The translations under genes were made by a program, and so were the position numbers. From Pseudomonadota bacterium (lineage in GTDB: Bacteria; Pseudomonadota; Alphaproteobacteria; Acetobacterales; Acetobacteraceae), in the NCBI GenBank assembly GCA_021798375.1, contig JAJZHU010000147.1, positions 1 through 6,096 of the forward strand: a stretch of DNA of 6,096 nucleotides. The letters are read 5' to 3'. Within the stretch, counting starts at the first letter, position 1. Each line of letters begins with the position of its first letter. Positions 5,074 through 6,096 of this stretch are shown one piece after another. The notes under the pieces were generated by a model that was not told the DNA's origin, did not search any database, and saw only the letters and a list, made by a program, of their open reading frames with translations.

Positions 5074-5248
5074 GGGATTCGCGCTTTCCTCCTCGATTCC
5101 AGCGTTAGGCCGATGCAGGAGTTCACGGTGGCCGACGGTGTAAAGGCGCCGCCGCAAGTCAGTTTCTGATCGAACGCACCATGGCACGCCGCGCGATACC
5201 AACATCACCTGCAAGCCGCCCGAAATCTGAACCGCACCCCGGCATCTG
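5069..5248. other. Intergenic stretch downstream of the efflux gene, no assignable gene
   Basis: These 180 bases lie between the efflux protein stop and the operator-like sites. Several short frames are open on both strands, but none has a start with a proper ribosome site and a recognisable product. A - strand AGGAGGAA lies at 5093-5086 without a start codon at the usual distance. I see no clear terminator for the efflux gene. Decayed coding sequence is possible. Confidence 0.4.
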
Positions 5249-6096
5249 TCATCGCAGCGAGGCTTTGGTCTGGCGTTGGACGAGATGTCCGGAAACAAAC
5301 GCCGGCAATTGCGACACGTCCCAGCCCCCGCCCAAGGCCTGAATCAGCGCCACACTGGCATCTAGGCGGTTCTGGCGCAGCTTCAACAAGCTTTGTTCGT
5401 CGTTGAGACGGGCGGTTTGCGCGGTCAATACGCTGCTGTAGGGAACCGCGCCGTTCATATAACGTTGGCGCATCAATTGTTCGGTCGCGCGGGCATGGGA
5501 AACCGAAATTTCTTGCACCGTTCGCTGTTCGGCCAAAATGCGCAAAGCGGCAAGATTGTCCTCGACTTGCTGAAAAGCAGTCAAAACGGTCTGCCGGTAG
5601 AGCGCGGCATTTCGATCATAGGCGGCACGCGCTTGTTCGATACGGTCTTTCCGCGCTCCCGCGTCGAAAATGGTCTCGCCCAGCGCCGGACCTATCGTCC
5701 AAAAGCTATTGGATGCCTGGAATAATTTGCTCAACGTCAGGCTGGCGAAGCCAGAGGATCCCGAAAGGGTAAGATCGGGATACCAGGCTGCCGTCGCGAC
5801 GCCGATTTGGGCGTTGGCCGCCGCCATTCTGCGCTCGGCGGCGGCGATGTCGGGGCGGCGTTCCAGCAAGGTGGAAGGCACACCCGCGGGAATTTCCGGT
5901 GTAGCATCGACAAAATCCCGGGGCGCCACGGAAACGTCGGAGGGAGGTTTGCCCACCAGCACGGCAATCGCATGTTCCAGTTGAGCGCGTCTGATACTGG
6001 TGTTAACGGCATCGGACTGAATATTCTCAAGCTCGGTCTGAGCCGTTAGAACATCGGCGACATCACCTGTGCCGGTGTCGTATTGGCGTCTCGCGA
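5249..6096 (-). CDS. Outer-membrane efflux factor, NodT/OprM (TolC) family, C-terminal part
   Basis: About 282 residues are visible; the frame is open to the right edge, so the N terminus with its lipoprotein signal is outside. The protein is the outer-membrane channel partner of RND-type or MacB-type efflux pumps. The family's internal duplication is visible: YDTGTGDVADVLTAQ near the edge and YMNGAVPYSSVLTAQ in the second half, each the helical-hairpin motif of the OEP domain. Other family marks are EHAIAVLVGKPPS, LLERRPDIAAAERRMAAAN and QALGGGWD near the C terminus. A GTG at 5962 could be mistaken for a start, but the homology plainly continues upstream of it. Its transporter and membrane-fusion partners should lie further right. 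Export of aromatic acids is a possible link to the neighbouring demethylase but is only context. Confidence 0.93.
   Translation of the reverse strand, partial: ARRQYDTGTGDVADVLTAQTELENIQSDAVNTSIRRAQLEHAIAVLVGKPPSDVSVAPRDFVDATPEIPAGVPSTLLERRPDIAAAERRMAAANAQIGVATAAWYPDLTLSGSSGFASLTLSKLFQASNSFWTIGPALGETIFDAGARKDRIEQARAAYDRNAALYRQTVLTAFQQVEDNLAALRILAEQRTVQEISVSHARATEQLMRQRYMNGAVPYSSVLTAQTARLNDEQSLLKLRQNRLDASVALIQALGGGWDVSQLPAFVSGHLVQRQTKASLR

Noticed and set aside
4908..5126. A 72-codon - strand frame spanning the operator-like sites
   Set aside because: It reads through the palindromes, shows no domain, is Cys- and Arg-rich in shadow-ORF style, and conflicts with the promoter layout.
5068..5169. 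A 33-codon + strand ORF starting MQGIRAFLLDSS
   Set aside because: It starts right at the edge of an operator-like site, has no ribosome site, and has no recognisable product. It could be a remnant, but nothing supports it.
5249..5962. The efflux protein as a complete 237-residue gene starting at GTG 5962
   Set aside because: The frame continues to the window edge with clear family sequence, including the first YDTGTGDVADVLTAQ motif.

Overview
The window looks like a piece of an alphaproteobacterial chromosome. The evidence is a GC-rich coding style, the metK-trmB gene pair (a common alphaproteobacterial order), TAGAGCATGATC-type palindromic intergenic repeats like those of many Hyphomicrobiales and relatives, and an aromatic O-demethylase of the sphingomonad LigM/DesA type. 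I cannot assign an order or genus from sequence alone.

Layout, left to right. Positions 1-183 hold the possible last codons of an upstream gene, a T/A-rich palindrome and a C-rich, G-poor leader. Positions 184-2064 hold metK (S-adenosylmethionine synthetase) and trmB (tRNA m7G46 methyltransferase), nearly abutting on the + strand. Positions 2062-2223 are three consecutive palindromic repeat units, the first starting inside the trmB stop codon; a strong hairpin follows at 2247-2279. Everything from 2297 to the right edge is on the - strand. In transcription order from the right these are the C-terminal part of a NodT/OprM-type outer-membrane efflux protein (5249-6096, cut by the window edge), a roughly 500-base gap with operator-like sites and a possible 48-codon ORF, a divergent metF-family methylenetetrahydrofolate reductase (3860-4726), and a LigM/DesA-type tetrahydrofolate-dependent aryl O-demethylase (2297-3688).

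How the genes fit together. The demethylase would move the methyl of vanillate, syringate or a similar methoxy-aromatic acid to tetrahydrofolate, giving 5-methyl-THF. The MetF-like enzyme would oxidise this back to methylene-THF, so that THF is regenerated and the carbon can enter one-carbon metabolism. Surplus 5-methyl-THF can also feed methionine and then SAM through metK, but metK lies in a separate, convergent unit, so I infer no co-regulation.

The most interesting item is in the gap upstream of metF. Two near-palindromes, TTGGATCCAA (5037-5046) and TTGGATACAA (5059-5068), lie exactly 22 bases apart and bracket a plausible - strand promoter. They closely resemble, from memory, the ATTGGATCCAAT operator of the Caulobacter vanillate repressor VanR. 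A third variant covers the metF start codon. This suggests a vanillate-type, GntR/VanR-controlled THF-dependent O-demethylation unit, whose repressor gene is not in this window.
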